Source of the DNA: an uncultured Acidimicrobiales bacterium
GTDB lineage: Bacteria; Actinomycetota; Acidimicrobiia; Acidimicrobiales; SZUA-35
Direction of reading: 5' to 3'
NCBI GenBank assembly: GCA_937922805.1
Contig: CALAJV010000003.1
Location: 186,001 to 250,000, forward strand
DNA length: 64,000 bases
Position 1 is the first letter of the stretch. Each line of letters begins with the position of its first letter. The position numbers were made by a program, and so were the translations under genes. Under the pieces are notes generated by a model that was given only the letters and a program-made list of their open reading frames with translations, did no database searches and was not told the DNA's origin. Shown here piece after piece: positions 9,137 through 18,767 of the stretch.

Positions 9137-11071
9137 TCATTCAGTCGCCTCTGAAATGAGGGAAGGCCCAACGAAGCACTCGGCCGGAACCAAAAGTCCG
9201 AAGGTCCGACAATACGATTCGGCAGCGGCTGAATCAGCCCCAAACCCAGGCACAAAAATCCACCAAGTGCTGCCAGCAAGCCGACTTTCGACGCCGATCG
9301 TTGCATTAGCATGCCCGTCGAACACCAGCTGATCGTATGTTTCGAGCAATCCGGGCCATTCTTCTTGGTTGGCTGGGGACGAATCCAGGTTCACTTGGAA
9401 ACCGTTGTCCTCCTGGCTCTGAAGGCCGAACACATCGATTGGTGCCGTGATTCCGGCGTTGACTCCCGTGAGAATCTCAGCCTGCAGAACGTGGCGGCCA
9501 GTTGGAGCCACAAACTCTGTGACCGTCTCAGTCAGTTGACCATCAACGAGCAAACGAACTGACCCTGGTTGCTCTTCAGTACTTAACGACGGGGCGTAAG
9601 ATTGGCCTGCCACTAGCGGACCGAGCGTTGCCTCAGGAAGCAAAAGCACAGCCGAAGATGTAGCAGGAACTGCCAGCTCTAGCCGCTTTGCTTCACTGGC
9701 ACTGTTGTCTGTGGTTTGTCCGCTCTCAGATTGAGCGGCGCGGAATTCTGACGCACCCCACAGAGCGACCCTGAACACTCCGAACAAAACGGCAGCTACA
9801 AGCATTACCGAAAGAAAGACGACGGCGAGTGCCTTGAGACCTACTCGATTAGAGGTTCTTCGATCGTAAGCATCCCATTCGTGATCGAACTGTCCTTGGG
9901 ACCCGCCTGAACTGCTGCCGGTCCTGGACCCTTGGCTCCCCGAGCTGCGAACATCAAGGGGTGCTCTATTCCCAGCTGACGAAATCGTAGTGACGTCCGG
10001 CTTGCCGATCGGCGTCGCCGCTCCAGTTGTAACTGGAGCGGTTGGCTTCGGTCGGGCTTTGAACTCAGCCCGTGGGGGGCCACCGATGTCTGCGGTTGGC
10101 GCGGGCTCGATTCCCAGCCGGTGGTCAAGAAACGGTGCTTCTGTTGCCAAATCGATCGGATGCCCGCCACTCGGGGCAGCCTCGCCAGCAGCGGCTCGAA
10201 GCTCGGCGCGGAGGTTAGCGTCGTCGCGATCTCGAACGCTTCCTGGATTTATTTGCCGTAGGTCGCCGGCGAACTCTCCCCCATCTCGATATCGCAAGTT
10301 CGGATTTCGAGCCGTGGCTCGATCAAACAGTTGGCAAAATTCCGGGCTCATGCCATAAGCAGAAGGCGACGGCAGCGGATCGGTCAGCATCCGCTGCAAC
10401 GCCGGCCACACCGATTCATCGGCCGATTCGAAGTAAGGCTCGGTCCCTCCGACCAGTTGATACATGGTCGAGGCTAGTGAATAAATATCAGCAGCGGGCG
10501 TGGCTGGCTGCCCCTCAAGAACTTCGGGAGCTGAGTGCAAAAAACTCGAGGTCACGAAGCCTGACGTTGGTTGATGTCCCCCAGCGATTTGAGCCAGCCC
10601 AAAGTCGCCAAGGGCCGGTTCGCCGTCCTTGGAAATCATGATGTTCGCAGGTTTAACATCACGGTGCAGAACCCCAGCTCGATGGGCTACGTGGAGCGCT
10701 GACCCGATCTTCATTCCAATCTGCACGACGTCGGCCGGCGACATTACGCCAAATCGTTCAAGCCGGTTGAGGAGGGAGCCGCCCGGCAAATATTCCATCA
10801 CTAAGTAGGCGCGACCGTTGCGGGTGAACCCACCCTCGTGCACGCCGACAATGTGCGGGTGATCCGACACCGAGCCGATGGCATAGCACTCGCGCTCAAA
10901 TCGGGCTTCGGCTTCTTCGTCTGTTACCTGAGCTCGCAGGACCTTGACCGCCACGATACGACGCTGACTGAGCTGCTCAGCTCGATACACATCAGCGAAC
11001 CCACCACGGCCGATATGTTCGGCCGGGCCCAACCCGTCGATGCCTAGATCGATTCCTGTGTCGTCGGTCAT
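9137..11071 (-). CDS. transmembrane Ser/Thr protein kinase with a SPOR-like C-terminal ectodomain
   Basis: A 644-residue kinase from the ATG at 11071; a TTG start 75 bp upstream would add an unconserved leader. Kinase motifs in order: Gly loop GRGGFADVY (21-29), Lys43 in AVKVL, catalytic HRDVKPAN (136-143), DFGLA (156-160) and APE near 181. A Pro/Ser-rich linker (about 280-410) leads to one membrane segment (412-437). Outside lies an Ig-like stretch, then a domain with WWIFVPGFGADSAAAESYC that looks like a SPOR fold. The next gene upstream has the same two ectodomains. PASTA repeats, typical of PknB, are absent. By analogy, the ectodomain would sense cell-wall material and the kinase would signal inside. 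The upstream partner gene ends 109 bp before this start. Confidence 0.92.
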   Translation of the reverse strand: MTDDTGIDLGIDGLGPAEHIGRGGFADVYRAEQLSQRRIVAVKVLRAQVTDEEAEARFERECYAIGSVSDHPHIVGVHEGGFTRNGRAYLVMEYLPGGSLLNRLERFGVMSPADVVQIGMKIGSALHVAHRAGVLHRDVKPANIMISKDGEPALGDFGLAQIAGGHQPTSGFVTSSFLHSAPEVLEGQPATPAADIYSLASTMYQLVGGTEPYFESADESVWPALQRMLTDPLPSPSAYGMSPEFCQLFDRATARNPNLRYRDGGEFAGDLRQINPGSVRDRDDANLRAELRAAAGEAAPSGGHPIDLATEAPFLDHRLGIEPAPTADIGGPPRAEFKARPKPTAPVTTGAATPIGKPDVTTISSAGNRAPLDVRSSGSQGSRTGSSSGGSQGQFDHEWDAYDRRTSNRVGLKALAVVFLSVMLVAAVLFGVFRVALWGASEFRAAQSESGQTTDNSASEAKRLELAVPATSSAVLLLPEATLGPLVAGQSYAPSLSTEEQPGSVRLLVDGQLTETVTEFVAPTGRHVLQAEILTGVNAGITAPIDVFGLQSQEDNGFQVNLDSSPANQEEWPGLLETYDQLVFDGHANATIGVESRLAGSTWWIFVPGFGADSAAAESYCRTFGLLVPAECFVGPSLISEATE

Positions 11072-11179
11072 CAACGGATTCTCGCCCAATCGGTCGATAG
11101 CGACACCACAATGGTCATAGCTGACTAGTGTATCCGCCTGCCACAATCGCTAATAACCGGCAGAGCTAGAATTCGACGG

Positions 11180-13024
11180 CTATGAGCCGTCCTCCATCGC
11201 GTCGGGTTCCGATGTTTCAGGCTGCGACGGCGCAGTTGTGGTGGTGGCCGAATCGTCCTTGGCTGGAGCCTGAGGGTCGAATTCTGCGGGGAAACAGTCG
11301 TCGGGAATAGCCAAACTGAACTGCTCGCAATAGGATTGCGCAGCCGCTCGGTCAGCTCCGAACCCATCTACAAATATGTTCCAGTAGCCAGGAACAAGGC
11401 TTGGGTACGGGTCGCTAGGTGCTAGGCGAACCATGTCGTGACCAGCAGCTTGGTACTCCTTGAATTGGCGCATTGCTTCTGTCCAGCCCTCGTCAACGAT
11501 GTTTACTGAGGACAAATTGGCTCGGTAACCAGTCGCTGGTTCCTCGTCAACTACGTAGACCTCGACGGCGTTGGAATTGATGACAGATCCATCAGCCGCG
11601 GACACTTCAACGAAAATATTGTGCTGACCAGCGGGTAGCACAATCTTCTTGCGGAGAGTTGGTTCAGGTTCGCCTTGCTGTTTTCCGTTAACGACAAGTT
11701 GGAACATTGATCCGACGGGCGCCCCGCCTATTTCCATTGGGTACTCAGTTTGCGCTTGGATCGGCCCGGACGTACCGTCAGTGAACACGAAGGTTGGCGA
11801 TCCGTCGGCGGCAGCGGCGGGAGCAGCGGGCGCAACTTCGTCGTTGGTCTGATCAGCAACACTAGTACCAGGATCTGAGGCCAGTTCGTCGACAGCTACC
11901 TCGGCGTTGTCTAGATCGCCGTTGTCTAGATCGGTCTCAGCCGCAGCCTCGGATTGTTCACCGGTCGCCTCCGTTTCCGCATCAGATGCGACTTCGTCGC
12001 CTCCGCGGGTGAAATAGAATACGGCGCCGCCGATTAGAACAGCGAAGGCAACGGCGGCGGCAAGAAGTAGTCGGTTTGGTTCTTTTGGCTTTGGCTTGCG
12101 CCTTCGGCCCGCCAACTTCATTTCAGTGTCTTGCAGCGAGCCGTCTGATTGCTTGGCTCGGCTTTGCCGCTGGGCCCTGCTCGAAGCATATTGCGGCGCA
12201 GCCCCAAAGTCATCCGAGCCGATCTCGCCTGAATTTGATTCGGGACCTAGTCCTAGATCTGAGTTCAGCCCTAGGTCGCTGCTTGGCCCCAAACCTTGGT
12301 TCGGGCGTCCGTCATTGCTCGGACCTAACTCAGCAGCCGCAAGCCGATTCGGATCGAAACTTTGTTCTGGGACCGGCGGGGCACCAAAATCTGGCGCCTT
12401 CATGCGATCAAAGTTTCGTCCATCTGAAGGGCCAGGAGCTCGACCGCTCGGATCGAAGTTTGCAGGCTGGGCTTTGCCCTTGGGCAGCCTGGCAGCAGTA
12501 ATAGCTGCTGCTGCTGTATCGTTGGAACGCTCGCCCTGAGGGCCGTTTGGCGGGCGATTTAGATCAGCAGCTGGACGCTGACTCAAGCCGCCGGCGCTGT
12601 TCGATGCGTGAGGCCGTTCATTTCGAGCGCCCGGCGGTGCCTGAGCAGCTCTATTTGAATGAGGAGCCTGTCGGCGCATCCCCCCTTTATCGTCGCCGAA
12701 GACACCCAGGTCGCTAGGTTGTTCAGCAACTGGTCCTCGTCCTGGGGCAGCGGCCTGAGGGCTAGCGGACGCAGGAACCTTAGGAACTTGTCCGGTGGGT
12801 GGTTGGGTCAGCGGCGGGAGCCGCTTGGTTGCTCCTCGGCGATCGCTGCCACCTTTGCGCTCGCCTGGCACCTGCCTCATCGCTGCGGTCGCTCCGGTGT
12901 CTAGGCGACGGATTTTACGGCCCGCCTCCGGTCCCTGATTGACGCTGTCGTCCAAAGGATCAAACCCAGCGCCTGACCGTGGTCGTCTTCCGCCCGAATT
13001 CCTTGAGTCTGTCCTGCCTGACAT
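11180..13024 (-). CDS. single-pass membrane protein with disordered cytosolic region; ectodomain paralogous to the adjacent kinase
   Basis: A 614-residue protein not recognised as a named family. The start at 13024 is chosen because AAGGATGAGG lies just upstream; the frame continues to 13105 without similarity. Residues 1-316 are Pro/Arg/Gly/Gln-rich and probably disordered, with many Ser/Thr and a short repeat (SSDLGLNSDLGLG). A membrane segment follows at about 317-339, then an acidic Ala/Asp linker, an Ig-like stretch (about residues 430-520) and a terminal domain with GYWNIFVDGFGADRAAAQSYC. The last two align with the kinase ectodomain, including the paired pattern IFV-x-GFGAD-x-AAA-x-SYC and a second Cys in CF. 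Type II-like topology (N-terminus inside) is inferred. A kinase substrate or co-receptor role is a hypothesis. Confidence 0.8.
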   Translation of the reverse strand: MSGRTDSRNSGGRRPRSGAGFDPLDDSVNQGPEAGRKIRRLDTGATAAMRQVPGERKGGSDRRGATKRLPPLTQPPTGQVPKVPASASPQAAAPGRGPVAEQPSDLGVFGDDKGGMRRQAPHSNRAAQAPPGARNERPHASNSAGGLSQRPAADLNRPPNGPQGERSNDTAAAAITAARLPKGKAQPANFDPSGRAPGPSDGRNFDRMKAPDFGAPPVPEQSFDPNRLAAAELGPSNDGRPNQGLGPSSDLGLNSDLGLGPESNSGEIGSDDFGAAPQYASSRAQRQSRAKQSDGSLQDTEMKLAGRRRKPKPKEPNRLLLAAAVAFAVLIGGAVFYFTRGGDEVASDAETEATGEQSEAAAETDLDNGDLDNAEVAVDELASDPGTSVADQTNDEVAPAAPAAAADGSPTFVFTDGTSGPIQAQTEYPMEIGGAPVGSMFQLVVNGKQQGEPEPTLRKKIVLPAGQHNIFVEVSAADGSVINSNAVEVYVVDEEPATGYRANLSSVNIVDEGWTEAMRQFKEYQAAGHDMVRLAPSDPYPSLVPGYWNIFVDGFGADRAAAQSYCEQFSLAIPDDCFPAEFDPQAPAKDDSATTTTAPSQPETSEPDAMEDGS

Positions 13025-13397
13025 AACCTCATCCTTATTTGACTTGTTTCGGCGAGCCACTACACGATCCCCCATGCGATGGCAGGGCTCGGGGCCAATG
13101 AACAAAAAATCTCTTGTTCGACACTACCTCTTACAGCTGCTCTCGAACTAGCCGAAATCGCAGTAATTGCCGATCGATACCTTCGTGTTGAGCCCATTAA
13201 TTGTGGGCCGCCTTTCATCTCACTGGCAGCCCGCGCCAAATTTCGAGGATACCGCGGTTCTCGACAAGGCGTCTCCATCAAAACTAAGGGTACATGGCAA
13301 CCCGTTCCTGCGTTGGTCCACCCCAGCAAAACATCCCTTTCTAAGCTGATTTTTGTGTTCTGGGTGCGGTGTTTGCTGACGATTAGGCGCCCTGGAT
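13025..13397. other. intergenic region, nothing firm
   Basis: About 370 bp between the start of the membrane partner gene and the stop of the RNA methyltransferase gene, both on the minus strand. It should hold the promoter of the partner-kinase pair. A short inverted repeat (gcccattaattgtgggc) is visible near 13193. No RNA gene or convincing small ORF was seen. Confidence 0.4.
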
Positions 13398-14648
13398 TTA
13401 TGCCTTTACTAGCTTGGTCACCGTTTCAACATGTGAGGTGTGCCCGAATAAGTCGAAAACCGTCACCTGCTCAGGCCGATAGCCGTGCTCAGCCAATAGA
13501 GAAATATCGCGGGCCATGGCCGCCGGATCACAGCTCACGAGCGCGATAGCAGCTGCATTGGTAGCTATGAGCTTGTCGCAACCTGCTCGCCTTAATCCGG
13601 TGCGGGCTGGGTCAGCCACTGCTACCCCTACCTCTGTTTCGTTCCAGTGCTCAAATCGGCTAGCAATAACGGTGGCATGGGAGCCGTAGTTCACGCGGGC
13701 ATCATGAGCGGCCGAGATTGACGATTCGACGCCAATAATTCTTCGTCCGGTGCCCGCTAGTGCGCCGAACAGCCCCACACCGCAGTATGCATCGAGCAAG
13801 TCGCCTGGATGTTCGGCCAACACGTCAGCGACTTCGGAAGCAAGCATCAATGCGCCGTCGGGCCGACACTGGAAAAAGGACTCAGCCGAGACTTGCAGAC
13901 GAAGCCCGCCGATCTCCTCGTGATAATGAGGATTTCGGCCAGCATCAATTTCATCTTTGCCAACCACGATCACATCGTCTGGCAGCTGCGCCCCTTCTGC
14001 ACTTGGGTACAATACAGCAATCCGTTCTCCGGTATTAGCACCGACCCGAAGAACAACTTCGGTTGCTTCCCCGAAGTGACCGTCAGCCAAAAGCTCCTCA
14101 ATTCTCGGGTGGGCGGTGAGGCAGCTGGTCACACTAATCACATCATGGGAAGACCTTTTTCGATAGCCGGCCTTTCCTGCCACTACCGCAGCTCGGACCG
14201 TTGTTCGGTAGCCAGTTGCTGGCAGTATTGGCCCGGGCCGAACATCTATGTCGGTTAACTTGGCGATTCGACGCAAACAATCGTTGACGATGTCGATTCG
14301 AAATTGGCGCTGGGCATCCGGCAAAGCGTGTTGCCAGTCACAGCCGCCACAGCCTTCCCCAACATGTTGGCACGGTGGCGTCTGCCGCTCAGGAGCCGGT
14401 TTGATCGCTTCTAGACACAATGCCTCGAGCCGGTTCTTGTGAACTGCTGTGATTCTTGCTCGGACTTCCTCCGATGGGATTGCCCCGTCAACTAGGGTAA
14501 TTCGCCCGTCTGGCGCAGTGGCGATCGACGGCCCACCGGTGGCCATCCGATTGATAGTGAGATCAAGTACCGTTCCGATCTCGACGGCCGCTTGTCCGAC
14601 ACTGGGTTCCGAGGAGGGGGATGCGGGGATGGGCTGGGAATCGGGCAT
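13398..14648 (-). CDS. TrmA/RumA-family RNA (uracil-5-)-methyltransferase
   Basis: A 416-residue class I SAM-dependent methyltransferase of the TrmA/RlmD/RlmC family. An N-terminal TRAM-like domain (residues about 20-85) is followed by an iron-sulfur cysteine cluster (C..GCGGCDW, plus an upstream Cys), the SAM motif LLDAYCGVGLFG, the acidic VADPARTGL and the catalytic-Cys segment ALVSCDPAAMARD. Members methylate C5 of specific uridines in 23S rRNA or tRNA; which base is modified cannot be told. The start overlaps slightly with the possible upstream extension of the divergent rpe, so the two share a short divergent promoter region. Confidence 0.9.
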   Translation of the reverse strand: MPDSQPIPASPSSEPSVGQAAVEIGTVLDLTINRMATGGPSIATAPDGRITLVDGAIPSEEVRARITAVHKNRLEALCLEAIKPAPERQTPPCQHVGEGCGGCDWQHALPDAQRQFRIDIVNDCLRRIAKLTDIDVRPGPILPATGYRTTVRAAVVAGKAGYRKRSSHDVISVTSCLTAHPRIEELLADGHFGEATEVVLRVGANTGERIAVLYPSAEGAQLPDDVIVVGKDEIDAGRNPHYHEEIGGLRLQVSAESFFQCRPDGALMLASEVADVLAEHPGDLLDAYCGVGLFGALAGTGRRIIGVESSISAAHDARVNYGSHATVIASRFEHWNETEVGVAVADPARTGLRRAGCDKLIATNAAAIALVSCDPAAMARDISLLAEHGYRPEQVTVFDLFGHTSHVETVTKLVKA

Positions 14649-14660
14649 GCTAGAGAGGTT

Positions 14661-15413
14661 ATGGCTTCATCAGATGATTCGACAATAACTGTTAACAATG
14701 GTTCCGACTCCAACGGGCAAACACCGGCCCACATAATGATCGCTCCGTCAGTTCTGCCAGCTGACTTTGCCCGGCTTGGCGACGAATGCCAGGCGCTCGA
14801 AGCGGCCGGTGTCGATCGGATCCAGTTCGACATCATGGACGGTCGGTTCGTTCCGAACTTGACCTTCGGCGCTGACGTTGTGGCCTCGGTTAGATCCGCC
14901 GTCTCAGTCCCGTTTGAAGCGCACTTAATGATCGAAGAACCTGATCTGCTAATCCCCCGGTTCGTCGAAGCGGGATGCGAGATTATTATCGTTCACGCCG
15001 AGACAGCTACCCACTTACACCGAACGTTGCAGCATGTTCGTGATCTTGGCGCATCTGGAGCGGTGGCGTTAAATCCTCATACTCCACTTGAGACTATTCA
15101 AGACGTGCTTGATTTGATCGACATGGTGCTGATCATGACGGTCAACCCAGGATTTGGTGGTCAACCATATATCTCCACCATGGAACCAAAAATCCGCCGG
15201 GCGAGACAGCTGCTCGACACGGCGGACCATTGGATAGATATCGAAGTTGATGGCGGGATAAGTGCGACGACCGCCCCCGGCGCAGCTGGGGCCGGAGCCA
15301 ACGTCCTGGTTTCTGGATCAGCTCTCTATCGGCATCCCGATGGTCTAGCTGCTGCGGTTGGCGAAATCCGTGCAGCTGGGCTGCAGGCCTGGGAGCAGCG
15401 AAACATCGGGTAA
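14661..15413 (+). CDS. rpe: ribulose-phosphate 3-epimerase
   Basis: A TIM-barrel epimerase of the pentose phosphate pathway interconverting ribulose-5-phosphate and xylulose-5-phosphate. Conserved pieces appear in order: IAPSVLPADFARLGDE, QFDIMDGRFVPNLTFG (catalytic Asp and metal His region), FEAHLMIEEP, LIMTVNPGFGGQ, and DIEVDGGI with the second catalytic Asp, followed by NVLVSGSALY. The ATG at 14661 is preferred (AGAGAGG seven bases before it); the frame is open to 14592 but would overlap the divergent methyltransferase. A shorter start at 14736 would fit the family's usual length of about 220-230 residues even better. It converges with clpP. Confidence 0.95.
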   Translation: MASSDDSTITVNNGSDSNGQTPAHIMIAPSVLPADFARLGDECQALEAAGVDRIQFDIMDGRFVPNLTFGADVVASVRSAVSVPFEAHLMIEEPDLLIPRFVEAGCEIIIVHAETATHLHRTLQHVRDLGASGAVALNPHTPLETIQDVLDLIDMVLIMTVNPGFGGQPYISTMEPKIRRARQLLDTADHWIDIEVDGGISATTAPGAAGAGANVLVSGSALYRHPDGLAAAVGEIRAAGLQAWEQRNIG

Positions 15414-15474
15414 ATCCGAAACTGGCTGTCTCGGCGCGACGGCCATTCAGCCGACGGATTGAGCCGGTCCGCTC

Positions 15475-16074
15475 TTAGCTCTCGGGCAATTCGCCAGCTC
15501 GTGAAATCACGTGATCTAGCAAGCCATAGTCCTTGGCTTCTTGTGCTGAGAACCAACGATCGCGGTCAGAGTCAGCGATGATCTGCTCAACGTCTTGGCC
15601 CGAATGATCAGCGATTAGCTGTGCCATCTCTCGCTTAATTTTGATCAAGTTTTCAGCTTGGATAGCGATATCACTCGCTTGGCCCTGAACACCGGCGCTT
15701 GGTTGATGCATCAGCACTCGAGCATGCGGCAGTGCGTATCGCTTGCCTGGCGCTCCAGCGGTCATCAAAAATTGGCCCATAGATGCGCCAAGCCCGAGGC
15801 AAACAGTTGAAATATCAGGCTTAACGAATTGCATCGTGTCGTAGATCGCCATACCAGCCGTTACTGAACCGCCCGGTGAATTGATATAAAGCCAGATGTC
15901 TTTGTCAGGATCTTGCCCGGCCAGATACAGGATTTGGGCCGCCAAGGAATTGGCGATCGCATCGTCAACAGGTTGACCGAGGAAAACAATTCGTTGCTTT
16001 AGCAGCTGCTGGAATATATCGAATCCGAAACCGGAGGAAGGAACTTCGGCGGTTGGTAGTAAAGGACTGGTCAT
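15475..16074 (-). CDS. clpP: ATP-dependent Clp protease proteolytic subunit
   Basis: A 199-residue self-compartmentalising serine protease that degrades unfolded and tagged proteins with a ClpX/ClpC ATPase, including tmRNA-tagged ones. Catalytic triad: Ser98 (GLGASMGQ), His123 (LMHQPSAG) and Asp172 (SDRDRWFSA). [11 protein letters not shown] (oxyanion region) is present. Only one clpP is in the window; actinobacteria normally carry two that form mixed rings, so a second copy is expected elsewhere. clpX is not adjacent. Confidence 0.96.
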   Translation of the reverse strand: MTSPLLPTAEVPSSGFGFDIFQQLLKQRIVFLGQPVDDAIANSLAAQILYLAGQDPDKDIWLYINSPGGSVTAGMAIYDTMQFVKPDISTVCLGLGASMGQFLMTAGAPGKRYALPHARVLMHQPSAGVQGQASDIAIQAENLIKIKREMAQLIADHSGQDVEQIIADSDRDRWFSAQEAKDYGLLDHVISRAGELPES

Positions 16075-16214
16075 AATTGACAGGTTACCGCCGTTGAGTC
16101 GGCTACGGTGGACCCAGCGCTTCTACTAATCCGGTCCGCCCCGGAAATGACAGAGTCGCTACAGCAAATCAACAATAAGCAACAACTAGCAACAGAATAG
16201 ATTAGTAGATCCAT

Positions 16215-16298
16215 GCGGACGTGGCGGAATTGGCAGACGCACCAGGTTTAGGTCCTGGCGCCCTTATGGGTGTGGGGGTTCGAGTCCCCCCGTCCGCA
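16215..16298 (+). tRNA. tRNA-Leu (anticodon TAG)
   Basis: Acceptor arm gcggacg pairs with cgtccgc. The D arm contains ggcggaattggcagacgc, the anticodon loop is caggtttaggtcctg with TAG in the middle, a long variable arm (gcgcccttatgggtg) marks a class II tRNA, and the T arm is gggggttcgagtccccc. The discriminator is A, as required for leucine. CCA is not encoded. Confidence 0.96.
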
Positions 16299-16337
16299 CG
16301 TCGTGATTGTCAAACGATGATCCACGAAGACCTCTGA

Positions 16338-16375
16338 AAGACCGTGAACCTTAGGTTCACGGTCTTGGTTTTTCT
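16338..16375 (+). terminator. rho-independent terminator after tRNA-Leu
   Basis: A perfect 13-bp stem, aagaccgtgaacc with ggttcacggtctt, has a TTA loop and is followed by ggtttttct. It lies 40 bp after the tRNA. On the other strand it sits downstream of rdgB but with a weaker T run. Confidence 0.85.
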
Positions 16376-16417
16376 GTAGCCAGGAATCGCGGCCGCAACG
16401 TCACCGGCCAAGGCCTC

Positions 16418-16999
16418 TTACGCCTGCATCATGGTTTCAGCGAGCGCTTTCAACGCTCGACTTCGATGGCTAATTGCGTTTTTGTCGCCGCTCCCCATCT
16501 CGGCGAACGTTTGGCCGCTTCCTTCGTTCGGCTGGAACACCGGGTCGTAACCAAAACCCTGAGCACCTCGTCGTTCGGTAGTTATAACGCCGTGCACTTC
16601 TCCTTGAGCTGACATTACAGACCCATCGGGCCGAACCAGAGCGACCACGGTGCAGAAATAGGCGGAACGATCTTCGACATCGGACAGTTCAGCTAAAAGC
16701 TTGGCCACGTTCGCTTCATCGGAGGCTTCGGGACCGGCGAAACGCGCCGTTCGAACGCCCGGTCGGCCATTCAACGCAGCCACAAATAAACCAGTATCGT
16801 CCGAGATAGCGGCCTGCCCGACAGCGGAAGATACTTCCTTAGCTTTCTTAACCGCGTTTGCCTTGAGGGTTTCACCATCTTCGACGGTCTCGGCTAAACC
16901 TTCGGGCCGTGGTTCGACGATATAAAGGCCGGTTAGTAACTGCCGCATTTCGGCAACTTTGCCAGGGTTAGCAGAGGCCAAAACCAGTTTTTCAAGCAT
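16418..16999 (-). CDS. rdgB: RdgB/HAM1 family XTP/dITP diphosphatase
   Basis: A 193-residue non-canonical purine NTP pyrophosphatase that hydrolyses dITP, XTP and ITP to monophosphates and so keeps deaminated purines out of nucleic acids. Signature segments are LVLASANPGKVAEM at the N-terminus, ISDDTGLFVAALNGRPGV with the catalytic acidic pair, GFGYDPVFQP, and SHRSRALK at the end. The start is the ATG at 16999; a TTG one codon earlier is also possible. It follows rph by about 35 bp, as in many actinobacteria (murI-rph-rdgB). Confidence 0.95.
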   Translation of the reverse strand: MLEKLVLASANPGKVAEMRQLLTGLYIVEPRPEGLAETVEDGETLKANAVKKAKEVSSAVGQAAISDDTGLFVAALNGRPGVRTARFAGPEASDEANVAKLLAELSDVEDRSAYFCTVVALVRPDGSVMSAQGEVHGVITTERRGAQGFGYDPVFQPNEGSGQTFAEMGSGDKNAISHRSRALKALAETMMQA

Positions 17000-17036
17000 C
17001 AACGGCGCCCCTTAGTAGAGAAACTTCTGGTTACAA

Positions 17037-17762
17037 CTATCGATCGTCTCGCTCCGCTGGCGGAGTCGCCACCGTTTCTTTCTGGATGCCAACTATTGTG
17101 GCCAGACCTCCGCCGGCGAGATCGAGCAACGTGTTGAGTTGATCACGATCGAACACCGCGCCTTCGGCTGTTCCTTGTACTTCAATGAAGCTTCCTGATC
17201 CGGTCATGACGACGTTCATGTCAACTTCGGCGCCGGCATCTTCGATGTAGGGCAAGTCGAGCCTGCACTCGCCATCAATAATTCCGACGCTAATAGCAGC
17301 ACAAAAATCAGTTAGGGGGTGCTGTTCTATTGCCCCAGATTGAACCAGGCGAGTCAAGGCATCGTGCAGAGCAACGTAGCCACCACAGATCGAAGCCGTC
17401 CGAGTTCCCCCATCAGCTTGAAGTACGTCGCAGTCGACCGTGATGGACCGCTCCCCCAGAAGCTTCATGTCACAGACGGCTCGAAGACTTCGACCAATCA
17501 GTCGCTGGATTTCCTGATCGCGACCAGAGGTTCTCCGACGGATTCGCTCCGGGCTCGAACCCGGAAGCATGTTGTACTCCGCTGTCACCCAACCCTCGCC
17601 TGAGTCACGCATCCAACGAGGCACCGACTCGTCAATCGATGCAGTACAGAGAACTTGAGTTCGCCCAAAACTCACAAGCGCTGAGCCGTTGGCCATATCG
17701 GTAAAATCTCGCTGAAAACTAACTGGGCGAAGCTGGTCGTTGGTTCTGCCGTCAGGCCTCAT
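17037..17762 (-). CDS. rph: ribonuclease PH
   Basis: A 241-residue phosphorolytic 3'-5' exoribonuclease that trims tRNA 3' ends. It begins with the canonical [14 protein letters not shown] and contains [51 protein letters not shown] and [18 protein letters not shown], all hallmarks of RNase PH rather than the PNPase domains. It lies between murI (91 bp upstream) and rdgB in a conserved order, so the three are probably one transcription unit. Three clean family signatures make the call secure. Confidence 0.96.
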   Translation of the reverse strand: MRPDGRTNDQLRPVSFQRDFTDMANGSALVSFGRTQVLCTASIDESVPRWMRDSGEGWVTAEYNMLPGSSPERIRRRTSGRDQEIQRLIGRSLRAVCDMKLLGERSITVDCDVLQADGGTRTASICGGYVALHDALTRLVQSGAIEQHPLTDFCAAISVGIIDGECRLDLPYIEDAGAEVDMNVVMTGSGSFIEVQGTAEGAVFDRDQLNTLLDLAGGGLATIVGIQKETVATPPAERDDR

Positions 17763-17852
17763 TGGAACACCATTCTGTCGTGTCTTGATCGGTCTATTTG
17801 CGCATCGGTATCGAGTAAGCCAAAGCCGGATCGGATTGGTCAGTAGACGACA

Positions 17853-18767
17853 CTATCGCGGTGACCATAGCAGTGCATCGTCTAATTCCGGACCGAGGAG
17901 TCGGCTACCAAGCTCGGTAAATGCCTTGACATCTCCCGAAGAAACGAACTGCTGATCGCCAGTTCGAGTCTGGATGGAATGAAGCAGACCTCGATCACTC
18001 AGAATTGCTGACAAAGCGAAGGCTGTTTCATCAGCTGAGGAGACCAACACGACGTTGCGGCCGGTGACATCGCCGATGACCCGAGCTAAATACGGGTAGT
18101 GAGTACATCCGAGCAACAATGCGTCGACATCGGCGGCCACGATCGGGGCTAGGAGTCGTTGAGCTAGCAGCTCGACTTCTCTGCCGGAGGTCACTCCGCG
18201 CTCTATGAATTCGACCAAGCCAGGACAGGCGCAACTTGTCACCTCAACCAGGGGGCCGTGCCCAGCTTCGCCCCTGTCCGTTGATTCAGTAACCGGGAGA
18301 CTCCCAAGCCAACCAGGCTGGGCCTCAGCCCTCAGCGCATCGTTCACGACGGTGGAAATCACTTCGTCATAGGTTCCGGAATCGATCGTGCCGACCGTGC
18401 CGATTACCCCGACCCGGCCAGACCTAGTTGCCTTCAACAGGGCACGAACGCCCGGCTCGACAACGCCGAGGACCGGAATCGACAACTGGCGGCGAAGCAC
18501 GGGTAGAGCGGCCGCGGTTGCGGTGTTGCAGGCAACGACCAAGATCTTGATGTTGTAGGTAGAGACCAGATAGTCGGCGATCTCAATTGCGTACCCTCTG
18601 ACCTGTTCTAGTGGTCTCGGGCCGTAGGGGTAGCGAGCAGTGTCGCCCAGGTAAACCAGATCCTCGGCAGGACACAGATCAATAACGGCTCGAGCGACAG
18701 TAAGGCCGCCGAATCCGGAATCAAACATTCCGATCGGACGATCAGAACCCTGGACTTCTTGCGGCAC
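17853..18767 (-). CDS. murI: glutamate racemase
   Basis: A 304-residue cofactor-independent racemase making D-glutamate for peptidoglycan. Conserved residues: Asp16-Ser17 in FDSGFGGLTV, first catalytic Cys80 in VVACNTATA, second catalytic Cys221 in LLGCTHYPYL. YLGDTARYPYGPR is also typical. The start codon is GTG at 18767, close to the start of the divergent lipoprotein gene. A leading extension of about ten residues precedes the family core. It heads the murI-rph-rdgB cluster. Confidence 0.95.
   Translation of the reverse strand: MPQEVQGSDRPIGMFDSGFGGLTVARAVIDLCPAEDLVYLGDTARYPYGPRPLEQVRGYAIEIADYLVSTYNIKILVVACNTATAAALPVLRRQLSIPVLGVVEPGVRALLKATRSGRVGVIGTVGTIDSGTYDEVISTVVNDALRAEAQPGWLGSLPVTESTDRGEAGHGPLVEVTSCACPGLVEFIERGVTSGREVELLAQRLLAPIVAADVDALLLGCTHYPYLARVIGDVTGRNVVLVSSADETAFALSAILSDRGLLHSIQTRTGDQQFVSSGDVKAFTELGSRLLGPELDDALLWSPR

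Noticed and set aside
13079..13549. 156-codon plus-strand frame antisense to the RNA methyltransferase 3' end
   Set aside because: Composition is not protein-like and it overlaps a well-supported gene on the other strand.
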